A stretch of DNA of 64,000 bases from Candidatus Woesearchaeota archaeon (GCA_016185705.1 JACPMZ010000003.1:1-64000), one strand, 5' to 3'; shown: positions 48,115 through 57,621, counted from the stretch's first letter. Notes: a model not told the origin generated them from the sequence alone. Numbers and translations are program-made.

Positions 48115-48980
48115 CCAACATTTCCCGCATAGACCGATTTTGCCTGCGCTGCAGAATTTGCCTTTATTATTGCCCGGCCATCGCTGAACAATGTCATGCC
48201 ATTGAAATGGATGCAGCTTCCAAAATTCCTGACGCTAACCCTGCTTTTTTCCAAATTTTTCAGCAGCAACTGCAAATCAATTTTTTTGCCTTTTACCTGA
48301 TAAGTGCCTGTGCCGCAAAGCCTGACAACCCCTGCTCCTTTTTTACCTGCCAGATACTCGTAGCTGCCGCTGCATGCAGGGCAGTTTTTGTTCTTTCTGA
48401 CTTTCAGCTTCAGCAATTTGGAAGAAATGCGAACCATATCTGTTTCATGCGGCTGGCTGCTGAGGATTTTCAGCGCTCCATCAGCCTGCAGCCCGGCAGT
48501 GGCAGCAACTGCGCTGTAAGCAACACCTGCTGTATCACAAGTTTCCAAGCCTGAGTGATTGCTGAAAATGCAGCGGAAGCACGCTTTGCCCGGCAAAACA
48601 CTGTAAACTGTTCCAGTATTTCTTACAACAGCAGCATAAATCCACGGAATATTGTTCTTTCTGCAGTAATCGTTTATCAGAAATCGTGCGTCAAAGTTGT
48701 CAGTGCAGTCAAGAACAAGGTCTGCATTCAGCAAATCGGCATTGTTACGGTCAAGGTCCGCAACCACTGCTTTTTTGATGGACTGCAGATGCTTTTTGGC
48801 AGCTGCAGCTTTCGGCATTCCAACATCCTCCCTGGTGTATAAGCGCTGGCGGCTGAGATTGCCCTCCTCCACAAAATCCCGGTCTATGACTGTTATTTCC
48901 CTTATGCTGCCTGACAAATGCTGCAAAACGGCTGTTCCGATTGCTCCGGCGCCAACCACCACTACACTTTTATCAATCAT
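48111..48980 (-). CDS. ThiF/MoeB/HesA-type adenylyltransferase
   Basis: VVVGAGAIGTAVLQHLSGSIREITVIDRDFVEEGNLSRQRLY; DLVLDCTDNFDARFLINDYC. Confidence 0.92.
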   Translation of the reverse strand: MIDKSVVVVGAGAIGTAVLQHLSGSIREITVIDRDFVEEGNLSRQRLYTREDVGMPKAAAAKKHLQSIKKAVVADLDRNNADLLNADLVLDCTDNFDARFLINDYCRKNNIPWIYAAVVRNTGTVYSVLPGKACFRCIFSNHSGLETCDTAGVAYSAVAATAGLQADGALKILSSQPHETDMVRISSKLLKLKVRKNKNCPACSGSYEYLAGKKGAGVVRLCGTGTYQVKGKKIDLQLLLKNLEKSRVSVRNFGSCIHFNGMTLFSDGRAIIKANSAAQAKSVYAGNVG

Positions 48981-49069
48981 GCAGAAAAGGCAATTCAGGA
49001 AGCTTTATTAATTGTTTGGTGTCTCCTTATGGCGGTGCAAAGTTAAAAATCCTTAGTTCAGGCCATGAC

Positions 49070-49124
49070 TTTGCTGCTGCTTTTTTCCATCCCTTAAAAT
49101 TTAAAGGGATGGAAAAAAGCAGCG
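49070..49124. repeat. palindrome element I in a divergent promoter region
   Basis: GCTGCTTTTTTCCATCCCTT / AAGGGATGGAAAAAAGCAGC. Confidence 0.75.
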
Positions 49125-49160
49125 GTGAAAATGGCATGAGCAAGAAGAAAGCACTACAGA

Positions 49161-50114
49161 ATGGCAAAAATAATGTTCAGCAACATTTCAGGCAGCTATC
49201 TGTTCAGCGAAAGCTATGAACTGCTGACTAAAACAATGTTCAGGGATGCTATTGCTGCCAACAGCAAGCTTGAGAACAATGAATGGCTTGATGAGGAGAA
49301 AAAGCTGATTAACAGCAGCGATAAAATACTTTTCCTGGGCTTTAAGAGAGAGAAGCCGGGCAACGTAACCCTGACGAATGACATCAAAAAGCTGGAAGCA
49401 ATCGGCAAAAAAATGCAGCAGGATGCAAGAAAAGCCATTATTGCCGTCGCCAAACAAAAAGTAAGAAACGCGGTAACTGAAGATGAGCTGATAATACAGG
49501 CAGCAAGCTCTGTGCAGGAGCTTGACAAATCCACAGCTATGCTGACAAAGCGGCTGCGCGAATGGTACGGGCTGCAGAACCCTGAGGATGCCTTCACCAT
49601 AAGCGACAGCGAAAGATTCATTGAAGCAGTGAAGGAAGGAAAAAAAGGAGAGATGGGCGTGCAGCTTGGAGAAGATGACAAAAGGGAAATGAATGAGCTG
49701 GCAAACAGCGCAACGCAGCTGCTTCAGCTGCGAAAACACCACGAGCAATACCTGGGAAAGCGGATGGAAAGCGTTTGCCCAAATCTGCTTGCAGTTGCAG
49801 GAGCTGCCGTAGGAGCAAAGATTCTTGCTGCAGCTGGCTCGCTGAGACGGCTGGCGACGATGCCTGCAACCACTCTCCAGCTTTTAGGAGCAGAAAAGTC
49901 GATGTTCAAATACCTGCGGAAAAAATCAAAGAAAATGCCGCGTTTCGGAATACTGCACGAGCACAAACTCATCGCTGCTGCCAAAGAAAAGGAAAAAGGA
50001 AAAATGGCGCGGCTGCTGGCAGACAAAATAGCCATAGCAGCGCGAGTTGACTACTTCAAGGGAAAATTTGTTGGAGACAAGCTGCTAAGGGAGATTGAGG
50101 AAAAATCAAAATGA
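49161..50114 (+). CDS. C/D-box RNP protein Nop5
   Basis: NOP domain CPNLLAVAGAAVGAKILAAAGSLRRLATMPATTLQLLGAEKSMFKYLR. Confidence 0.95.
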   Translation: MAKIMFSNISGSYLFSESYELLTKTMFRDAIAANSKLENNEWLDEEKKLINSSDKILFLGFKREKPGNVTLTNDIKKLEAIGKKMQQDARKAIIAVAKQKVRNAVTEDELIIQAASSVQELDKSTAMLTKRLREWYGLQNPEDAFTISDSERFIEAVKEGKKGEMGVQLGEDDKREMNELANSATQLLQLRKHHEQYLGKRMESVCPNLLAVAGAAVGAKILAAAGSLRRLATMPATTLQLLGAEKSMFKYLRKKSKKMPRFGILHEHKLIAAAKEKEKGKMARLLADKIAIAARVDYFKGKFVGDKLLREIEEKSK

Positions 50115-50740
50115 GGCAAATACTTCCGGGAGTATACGAAGAGAACAAACGATTCCTTGCCGAGGCAACTGAAAAGATTTTCAGCGAAGAATTGGTTAAA
50201 GTTAACGGCAGGCAATACAGGGAATGGCAGCCGACAAGGAGCAAGCTGGCAGCAGCAATAGCAAAGGGGATTCAGGTTCACATTGGCAGCGAAAGCAAAA
50301 TGCTGTACCTTGGAGCTGCGCACGGCTACACTATTTCATTTCTGCCGTGCAAAAAAATTTTCGCAGTGGAATTTGCTGCGAGAGTTGCCCGCGAATTGGT
50401 AATGCTTGCTGACCAGCGTGAAAACATACTGCCCATAATTGAAGACGCAAACCAGCCCAACAAATACTACCACATGATGGAAGCAGTTGACATAGTTTTC
50501 CAGGACATAGCGCAGCGAAACCAAGCTGAAATACTGGCTAAGAACTGCGATTTGTTCCTGAAAAAGGGCGGGATAGCCATGCTTGCAGTGAAATCACGAA
50601 GCATTGACGTTACCGAAAAGCCGTCAAAAATATTTGCTGACGTGAAAAGGCAGCTTGAAGAGCGCTTTAAGATTCTTGACTACCGCAACCTTGAGCCAAT
50701 GCAGAAAGACCACGCTTTTTTCGTGTGCCTTAAACGCTGA
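50111..50740 (+). CDS. flpA: fibrillarin-like rRNA/tRNA 2'-O-methyltransferase
   Basis: WQPTRSKLAAAIAKG; KMLYLGAAHGYTISF; overlaps nop5. Confidence 0.95.
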   Translation: MRQILPGVYEENKRFLAEATEKIFSEELVKVNGRQYREWQPTRSKLAAAIAKGIQVHIGSESKMLYLGAAHGYTISFLPCKKIFAVEFAARVARELVMLADQRENILPIIEDANQPNKYYHMMEAVDIVFQDIAQRNQAEILAKNCDLFLKKGGIAMLAVKSRSIDVTEKPSKIFADVKRQLEERFKILDYRNLEPMQKDHAFFVCLKR

Positions 50741-51188
50741 TATTGTATATACCTTAAATTTAAAAAGCGGATTAGATTCGCTATTAGCTACAACGGGGTC
50801 GCTTCTCCGGTTCATCCCTAAACATCCGGAGAGAGAACTTACAGATGTGGTTGAAGAGCAGCAGTCCCAGAGGCTATCCTTTCTGCATTTAGCTGCACTC
50901 CATATGAAGGCTGTTTTAGGCAACCCCCTTGGATGCCATTATATAAACTCGCAAACAGAGGAAACAACATATTTTGACGATGTGGTTGAAAGACAGAGAT
51001 TTCTGGAAAAACATTACCCGGATTAATGAATCTGGCATAAGCGATAACTTTTAAAACCTTATTCTTCAATTTTTCCGAATATTCCACTGGACATTCCGGA
51101 AGATTTTCGGATTTTTTCAGTCGAGAAAAACACCATTGGACACTGGACATGTGTAGATAGGGTATATAAAGGAGTAATTCTTAATGCT

Positions 51189-51373
51189 CGGAGGACACGC
51201 AAAACCCCTAAATTATGCTTTTTGGTCAAAGACGCGAAAAGCAATTACGGAGTTTTGCTAAGAAGTCCTCCTCGCCAACTACGAGATTTCTTTCAACAAG
51301 TGAAAGAAACTAAAACTTGCCTAGCAAGTTTTAGTCCTGAAAACTTACACTTTTGTAAGTTTTCAGAAATCTC
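51189..51373 (+). ncRNA. multi-helix structured leader RNA upstream of the LAGLIDADG ORF
   Basis: GGAGGAC/GTCCTCC (51190-51196 / 51265-51271); GAGATTT/AAATCTC (51283-51289 / 51367-51373) enclosing CTTTC-GAAAG, an 11-bp perfect hairpin (51310-51334) and a 12-bp perfect hairpin (51337-51366); TATATAAAG promoter-like box upstream. Confidence 0.65.
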
Positions 51374-51406
51374 AACGTTAGATTGGGGTTTTTGGAGGTG
51401 AAGAAA

Positions 51407-52543
51407 ATGAAAGATGAAGCAACAATTAACTGGTACGATTTAAAAGATAGCCAAGTTTTGTATTTAGAATACTGTACAATGAAGGATTTAATTGATAAAG
51501 GAATTAAGAAAGCTGGTTCTTTGAGCAAATTAGGTTTAGAGCTTAATTCCATGCAATTTTATAATATATTGAGAAATAATGAAGGACTATCTGTTAAGAA
51601 CTTGAAAAAACTTTTGGAATTTTTGAAAATAGAGTACGATTTTATAAATGGAGAGATAACGGAAATAAGAAAAGGAAAAAAGTGTTCTATTAGAAACCCC
51701 AAATACCCTATTGGTTTGCATAACCCTAAAATGGGTTCTTTATTGGGACATTTGATGTCGGACGGTTGCTTGTATTATGATAAATCTAGGGAAAATCTAA
51801 TTAGAACTAAATATTGTGGTGATGAGCAAGAATTAATTGATAAGTTTATGAATGATTTAAAGGATGTTTTCGGAGAAGTTCATTTTAATCGCGAATTTGA
51901 AAGAAACTGCATACAAATAAGAATAGGAAACGGAATTGTTGGTGAAGTTTTCAGGAGAGCAGGGGCAACAATAGGTAAAAAGTATAAATTAAATAACGGT
52001 TTACCTTGGATTGTAAAAAAAGGGGGTAAAGAACTCAAAAGGTCTTATTTATCTGCCATATTTGATGATGAGGGTTCAGTTGGAAATAACCCTTTCCCAT
52101 ATGTTATCTTATCAAGGAACATTCACTGGACGTTTAGTGACACAGAAAAGCGTATATTATCCAGACACATTGCGCCATTAATGAAAACCAATTTTTTCCC
52201 AACAGGTCATTTTACAAAGCGAATTTCAATCGGAATGTTAAAGAATGTTTTAGTAGAAACTAATGCGAAAGAGCTATTAACCAGAATATTGGAAGCGAAG
52301 CCTAAGCTGCTTGTTGAGGAATCACAATTACTGGAAAAAACTTTTAACATAACGAACTACACTTATGTGATTTCTTTCCAATTAACGTCTGGGAATAGTT
52401 ATAGCCTGCAGTCCTCGCTTGTGATAAGAAATAAAAAAGATGTCATAAAATTTTATAATGAGATAGGTTTTTCATTAACAAAAAAGCAAAAGAAATTAAA
52501 AGAGGCTCTAACCAGTAAAAGGTGGTTAGATTATGGTGCTTAA
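51407..52543 (+). CDS. LAGLIDADG homing endonuclease
   Basis: two LAGLIDADG motifs LLGHLMSDG and YLSAIFDDEG; AT-rich; SD GGAGGTG upstream. Confidence 0.85.
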   Translation: MKDEATINWYDLKDSQVLYLEYCTMKDLIDKGIKKAGSLSKLGLELNSMQFYNILRNNEGLSVKNLKKLLEFLKIEYDFINGEITEIRKGKKCSIRNPKYPIGLHNPKMGSLLGHLMSDGCLYYDKSRENLIRTKYCGDEQELIDKFMNDLKDVFGEVHFNREFERNCIQIRIGNGIVGEVFRRAGATIGKKYKLNNGLPWIVKKGGKELKRSYLSAIFDDEGSVGNNPFPYVILSRNIHWTFSDTEKRILSRHIAPLMKTNFFPTGHFTKRISIGMLKNVLVETNAKELLTRILEAKPKLLVEESQLLEKTFNITNYTYVISFQLTSGNSYSLQSSLVIRNKKDVIKFYNEIGFSLTKKQKKLKEALTSKRWLDYGA

Positions 52544-53967
52544 ACTATATGATACCTTAAAGAGAAAAAAGGAAGCCCTGAAGCTTAAGGGAAAATCACT
52601 GGGGATATATACTTGCGGGCCAAACAAAATCTCTGAATAGAGTTTTTGGGCATGCCGTTTACGATTATCCTCACATCGGCAATTACAGGGCTTACATAGT
52701 CAGCGACATCCTCAAGCGGTATCTGCGCTACCGCGGATTCAAGGTAAAGCAGGTTATGAACATAACAGACGTGGACGACAAAACAATCAAGGGAGCGCAG
52801 AAGCAGAAAATACAGCTAAAGGACTTCACCAAAAAATATGAAGATGCTTTCTTTGAAGACCTGAAGACGCTGAACATCCTGCCTGCCGACAAATTTCCAA
52901 GGGCTACCGAGCACGTTCCTGAAATGATTGAATTGACCAAAAAACTGATAAAAAAGGGGCTTGCATACAAAGCAGATGACGGCAGCGTGTATTACAGCGT
53001 GGGCAGGTTTAAAGACTACGGCAAGCTTGCCGGACTTGACATTAAGAAGCTTAAAACAGGAGCATCCGGCAGAGTATCAGCGGACGAATACTCAAAAGAG
53101 AATGTGCAGGACTTTGCGCTGTGGAAAGCATACACTCCTGACGATGGAAAGGTTTTTTGGAATACAGAGCTGGGCCGCGGAAGGCCGGGCTGGCACATCG
53201 AATGCAGCGCCATGTCAATGAAATACCTTGGAGAGACGTTTGACATCCACTGCGGAGGAATTGATCTGGTGTTCCCGCACCATCAGAATGAAATTGCGCA
53301 GAGCGAAGGCGCAACAGGCAAAAGATTTGTCAGGCACTGGGTGCATAACGAATGGCTGCTTGTCGAAGGCCAGAAAATGTCAAAATCGCTTGGAAACTTC
53401 TACACTTTAAGAGATGTGCTGAAAAAGGGTTATGACAGCAAGGCAGTTCGCTATTTGCTGCTTTCAACGCATTACCGGCAGCAGCTCAACTTTACGTTTG
53501 CAGGATTGGATGCTGCGAAGAACGCTGTTGAGCGGCTGCAGGAAGCCATACGGAACCTGAAAAACGCCAAGACTGCCAAGGATGACGAAGAAATAACCCT
53601 GATGATAACAAAAGCGAGAAAGCAGTTTGACGATGCAATGGATGACGACCTCAACATCAGCGAAGCACTGGCAGTGGTGTTTGAATTCACAAAAGCCATC
53701 AACAAAGCTCTGGAAGCAGGCGTAAGCAAAAGCGATGCAGACGACGCCATCGCTTTGCTTGAGGATTTTGATGAAATTCTTGGCGTAATGGACTTTACCG
53801 AGGATGTTGCATTAACAACTGAGCAGCGCCGCATGATAAATGAGAGGGAGCAGCTTAGAAAACTCGGCAGGTACAATGAAGCTGACAAAATAAGGGCGCG
53901 ATTAAGCAGGATTGGCATACAGCTGGACGACACTTCTGAAGGAGTCAGAGTCAAAAAGCTTAAATAG
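52533..53967 (+). CDS. cysS: cysteinyl-tRNA synthetase, interrupted by 31-nt putative BHB intron (52624-52654)
   Basis: MVLKLYDTLKRKKEALKLKGKSLGIYTCGP[31 nt]TVYDYPHIGNYRAYIVSDILKRYLRYRGFKVKQVMNITDVDDKTIKG...KMSKSLGNF. Confidence 0.93.
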
Positions 53968-53996
53968 GCAAGCATGCAGCAGATGAGAGGGCAAAA

Positions 53997-54521
53997 ATGA
54001 GGCACGTACGGCATTCTCTGTTCGCATTCATGGTGTTGGTGCTGCTCATAGCAGGCGTCATCGGCTTCAACAGCTCAGAAAACATTACTGGAATGGACGC
54101 GTTCCACGCAACAGTTGCAGCATTAACGTTCTCGAGCGACAGCACAGGATACACAGACCAGGGCCGGCTGCTGAACAGCGCGCTTGCATTGGCATCAGCA
54201 GCAGTCATAGTATGGGCGTTTGTCAACTTCCACGTGAGAAGCGCTGACGCAGACAGCCAGGCATCAGAATACTTCAAATTCATACCAAAAGGCGAAGGGC
54301 TAATCATGAAGGAAATACTGATAGCGAAGAAAAGCCACATGGCAGGCAAGAAAAAACTGGAAGTGCTTCAAAAAACAGGCACTGTAGTCATGGGCGTAAA
54401 AAAAGCAGACAGCTTCCAGCTAAACGTACCTTTTACCCAGGCAGTGACTGCGAATTCAAGAATACTTGCAATGGGGACTGCCTCCCAGATAAAAGAGCTG
54501 GAGAGAGAGGCGAAGGGATAG
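53997..54521 (+). CDS. membrane protein, unknown
   Basis: ORF with 2 TM segments. Confidence 0.5.
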   Translation: MRHVRHSLFAFMVLVLLIAGVIGFNSSENITGMDAFHATVAALTFSSDSTGYTDQGRLLNSALALASAAVIVWAFVNFHVRSADADSQASEYFKFIPKGEGLIMKEILIAKKSHMAGKKKLEVLQKTGTVVMGVKKADSFQLNVPFTQAVTANSRILAMGTASQIKELEREAKG

Positions 54522-56894
54522 TTACAGCTTTACTTCCAATTTATCGCCATAGCATATTTTCCTGATTTTATGCGCTCCAATAAGGTCTTTTTCCATCACT
54601 TTAAGCCCTTTTGGCACTGTGATTTCAGCAACCTCTGATTTCAGCGACAGCCCGCGGTCTTTCTTTGCCTTCCAGATTGCGCTGTCAATGTCGATTATCT
54701 GCTGCGTGTCCAATTTTGCACTTATCTGCCTGGGCTTTGGGAAGCTCTCAGAGTGGATGTCTTTTCCTGCCAGTTCCCAGAAGATTTTGGCTGTAACCAT
54801 GGGCGTAATCGGAGCCAACAGTTTCAGCAGCGTGTAGAGGCATTCGTACAGAGTATGTTTGGCAGCATTCTGCTCGTCTTTAGTGAAAAAGCTGCCCTCG
54901 TTGTAAGCCCTGTTCTTGACAAGCTCAAGATAATGGCTGGCAAAAGTTTCCCAGATGAAGTGCTTAATCATTGCTGCAGGAGTGTGGAAATCGTACTGCT
55001 CGTAGCTTTCATTCGCGAGCCTGACCAATTTATTCAGTTCGCTTAAAATCCACCTGTCCAGCTCTGTTGGCGTTCCAGCAGTTTGGTCAAACATTGAAAT
55101 GAATCTTGCAGCGTTCCACAGCTTCATAATGGTCTTGGAAGCGCCTTCAATGCGCTCAAAACTGCATCTAAAATCAGAGGTGGTAATGTTGCCTTCTATT
55201 GCGCACCATAAGCGGAACGGCTCAGCTCCAAACTTATCAAGGATTTCACTCGGAGCAATGACATTGCCGATGCTCTTGCTCATCTTCTTGCCGCGGTCAT
55301 CAACAACATAATAATTAATCCAGACGTCTTTGAAAATCAGTTTTCCGGTTATCAGATAATTTTTCAGCAAAGTGTAGTAAAGCCACGTCCTGATAATTTC
55401 ACGGCCCTGAGGCCTTAAGGTGCATGGGATGTGCGCCCTGAAAAATTTATCATCGCGGCCATACATCAGGATGTGCAGCGGAGTGTTTGAGCTGTCAAAC
55501 CACGTATCCAGAACGCGCTTGTCGCCCTCAAACTCTGAAGAGCCGCACTTGCATTTTTTCGCAGGGCAGGGCTGCTTCCACGGCTGATAGTATCTGCCTT
55601 TTTCAGGAACAATAACTGCTTTGCACTTTTTGCAGTGCCACAGCGGAACTTCAGTAGCGTAAAACCTGTTTCGCGAAACAGGCCAGTCAATGCTAATCGT
55701 CTTAATCCAGTCAATCAGGATCTGCCTGCTTGCAGGAGCAAAAAAATTCAGTTTCTCAGCAAGGCCAAGCATCCTGTCCTTAACGTCTACCTGCTTAAGA
55801 TAAAGCTCAGCAAGCATAATGTACTCAATAACGTGCTTGCTTCTTTCGCAAATAGGAGTGCGGTGCATGATTTGGTGCTGCTTCTTGAGAACGCCTGCCT
55901 TCTTCAGCTCATCAATAATCTTATCGCGGGCTTCAGCAGATTTCATGCCCTTAAGCGGGCCGGCAATGTCCAGCATCCTGCCATCCCTGCCAATAGCCAT
56001 GACTGGCTCCATGTTCACTTCTCTCAGGAAGCGTATGGCATTCTGGTCGCCGGCAGACTTGGACATAAAAACAAGCCCTGTTCCGAACTTGGGGTCAGCC
56101 ATCGGATGAGCTTTGACTGGTATTTCAAGCCCAAAAAAAGGGACTTTGGCAGATTTGCCCTCCAGTTTTTTGTAGCGCTTATCCTCGGGATGGAAAATAA
56201 CCATGCCTGCAGTGCACAGCAGCTCAGGACGGGTGGTTGCTATGGCAACTTTTTCCTTCCCAACAGTAAAATCAACCTCGTTCAGCATAGTCGGGCGCTC
56301 CTCATAATCAACTTCAGAATCAGCAATCGTAGTCCTGCATCCGGGGCAGTAGCTGGTCAGCTGCGTTCCTTCATAAATAAGGCCTTTATTATAAAGGTCA
56401 ATAAACGTGCCCTGCGTCATGGCGCGGTATTCTTCAGAATCAGTAAGGTAAACATCGCCAATATTGCTGCCCTGCTTCCATGAATTGAAGCTGATGCCCA
56501 GCCTGGCAAATGCGTCAGTAGAGATTGAAGATGACTCTCCAAGCAATTTTTCGCAGTAGCCAAGAAACTCTTCCCTTGGCATGCCAAGCGCAGAAATCCC
56601 GAATTTCTTCTCAGCAGCCATCTCAATAGGCAGCCCGTTCCTGTCCAATCCGAGCGGAAACAAAACATTATGCCCGGTCATCCTCTTAAAGCGGGCAAAC
56701 ATGTCCATGAGAGTGTAAGTAGCTGCATGGCCAATATGAATCGGAGTGTTAACGTACGGAGGCGGAGTGTCAATGGAATAGAATGGCTTTTTGCTTTTAG
56801 CGTCAAACTTATACGGCTCAGCATTTTTCCAGTAAGAAGAAATATGCGATTCCATCTCCTTGGTGAAGCGGCTGCCCTTGAGCTTGGGTTCCAT
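54522..56894 (-). CDS. valS: valyl-tRNA synthetase
   Basis: IDTPPPYVNTPIHIGHAATYTLMDMFARFKRMTGHNVLFPLGLDRNGLPIE; KKMSKSIGNVIAP. Confidence 0.92.
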   Translation of the reverse strand: MEPKLKGSRFTKEMESHISSYWKNAEPYKFDAKSKKPFYSIDTPPPYVNTPIHIGHAATYTLMDMFARFKRMTGHNVLFPLGLDRNGLPIEMAAEKKFGISALGMPREEFLGYCEKLLGESSSISTDAFARLGISFNSWKQGSNIGDVYLTDSEEYRAMTQGTFIDLYNKGLIYEGTQLTSYCPGCRTTIADSEVDYEERPTMLNEVDFTVGKEKVAIATTRPELLCTAGMVIFHPEDKRYKKLEGKSAKVPFFGLEIPVKAHPMADPKFGTGLVFMSKSAGDQNAIRFLREVNMEPVMAIGRDGRMLDIAGPLKGMKSAEARDKIIDELKKAGVLKKQHQIMHRTPICERSKHVIEYIMLAELYLKQVDVKDRMLGLAEKLNFFAPASRQILIDWIKTISIDWPVSRNRFYATEVPLWHCKKCKAVIVPEKGRYYQPWKQPCPAKKCKCGSSEFEGDKRVLDTWFDSSNTPLHILMYGRDDKFFRAHIPCTLRPQGREIIRTWLYYTLLKNYLITGKLIFKDVWINYYVVDDRGKKMSKSIGNVIAPSEILDKFGAEPFRLWCAIEGNITTSDFRCSFERIEGASKTIMKLWNAARFISMFDQTAGTPTELDRWILSELNKLVRLANESYEQYDFHTPAAMIKHFIWETFASHYLELVKNRAYNEGSFFTKDEQNAAKHTLYECLYTLLKLLAPITPMVTAKIFWELAGKDIHSESFPKPRQISAKLDTQQIIDIDSAIWKAKKDRGLSLKSEVAEITVPKGLKVMEKDLIGAHKIRKICYGDKLEVKL

Positions 56895-56927
56895 GGAAAG
56901 AAGCGGTCTGAATGGTTATTTAAATGT

Positions 56928-57431
56928 TTACTCACTGCGTTTTTTGTACTCGTTTATCGCCCTTACTGCCTGCTCTACCAAGTCCTTTGTAATGAAAAGG
57001 GACGATACGCTATGGAGTTCCCTGATTTTTTTTACAGCAGCTTCCTTGCCGATAATTTTTTGCCTGAAAGCCCTGAGAACTATGCCAATAGTTCCATGCA
57101 CTTCTATGCTGTGCGCAGCTGCCACTGTCCTTGCATCCAAGTCGTCTGTTAAAAAATAATCAGGTTTTTCCTGAAGGCACAAAGCGATTGACTGAGCTTC
57201 TCCAAGATCAAGAGAAAACTTGTTAACAAAAATATTGGCTGCATCCTTGTACTCTCTCCGGAGCGGTTGCATTTTTATATTTTTCAAATCTATCTGCACT
57301 TTATTTCTGTAAAGTTCTATCCTGACTTCGTCTGAAATAAAAACTTCGCTCACTACCAGCAATGCATTAACCAAGCTGACCTCTGCAAGGTGGATTAATG
57401 GGCCGGTGTTGCATACAGCTCTACTTACCAT
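56928..57431 (-). CDS. PIN-like/DUF3368-type toxin
   Basis: AVCNTGPLIHLAEVSLVNAL...LDLGEAQSIALCLQEKPDYFLTDDLDARTVA. Confidence 0.8.
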   Translation of the reverse strand: MVSRAVCNTGPLIHLAEVSLVNALLVVSEVFISDEVRIELYRNKVQIDLKNIKMQPLRREYKDAANIFVNKFSLDLGEAQSIALCLQEKPDYFLTDDLDARTVAAAHSIEVHGTIGIVLRAFRQKIIGKEAAVKKIRELHSVSSLFITKDLVEQAVRAINEYKKRSE

Positions 57432-57621
57432 GCAGACCCCACAAAATGTCCTCTTTTATGGCTGACTCCAACCGGTCTGACTTGCTTTTTCTGATAAGCA
57501 ATCTAACTGCGTCCCTTATCAGTTCTGATTTGTTTGCATACCACCCTTCACGAATCAATTCATCTGCCTCTAATATGAGTTTTTCTGTTAATTTTGCCGG
57601 AACTGTTTCCATGCCAATCAC
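57421..57621 (-). CDS. RHH antitoxin
   Basis: METVPAKLTEKLILEADELIREGWYANKSELIRDAVRLLI; overlaps the toxin. Confidence 0.8.
   Translation of the reverse strand: MIGMETVPAKLTEKLILEADELIREGWYANKSELIRDAVRLLIRKSKSDRLESAIKEDILWGLHGK

Noticed and set aside
50655-51026. 123-aa ORF overlapping the fibrillarin 3' end
   Set aside because: The start lies inside flpA in another frame; the C-terminal part after 50745 might be a small GTG-start gene, but the evidence is too weak.
51383-52543. Reading the LAGLIDADG ORF as an intein of cysS
   Set aside because: No intein splice motifs, and cysS starts at the ORF's end (52533), so the ORF is upstream of and not within the protein.
51189-52543. Firm call of a group I intron
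   Set aside because: I could not align P3-P8 core elements with confidence, and cysS begins immediately after the ORF leaving no clear 3' exon. Kept only as one hypothesis.
52756-53967. cysS starting at 52756 as in the ORF track
   Set aside because: It would lack the HIGN active-site region; the upstream sequence encodes it once the 31-nt insertion is removed.
55635-56483. 282-aa plus-strand ORF opposite valS
   Set aside because: Fully antisense to valS, with no recognisable motif and no promoter/SD signal.
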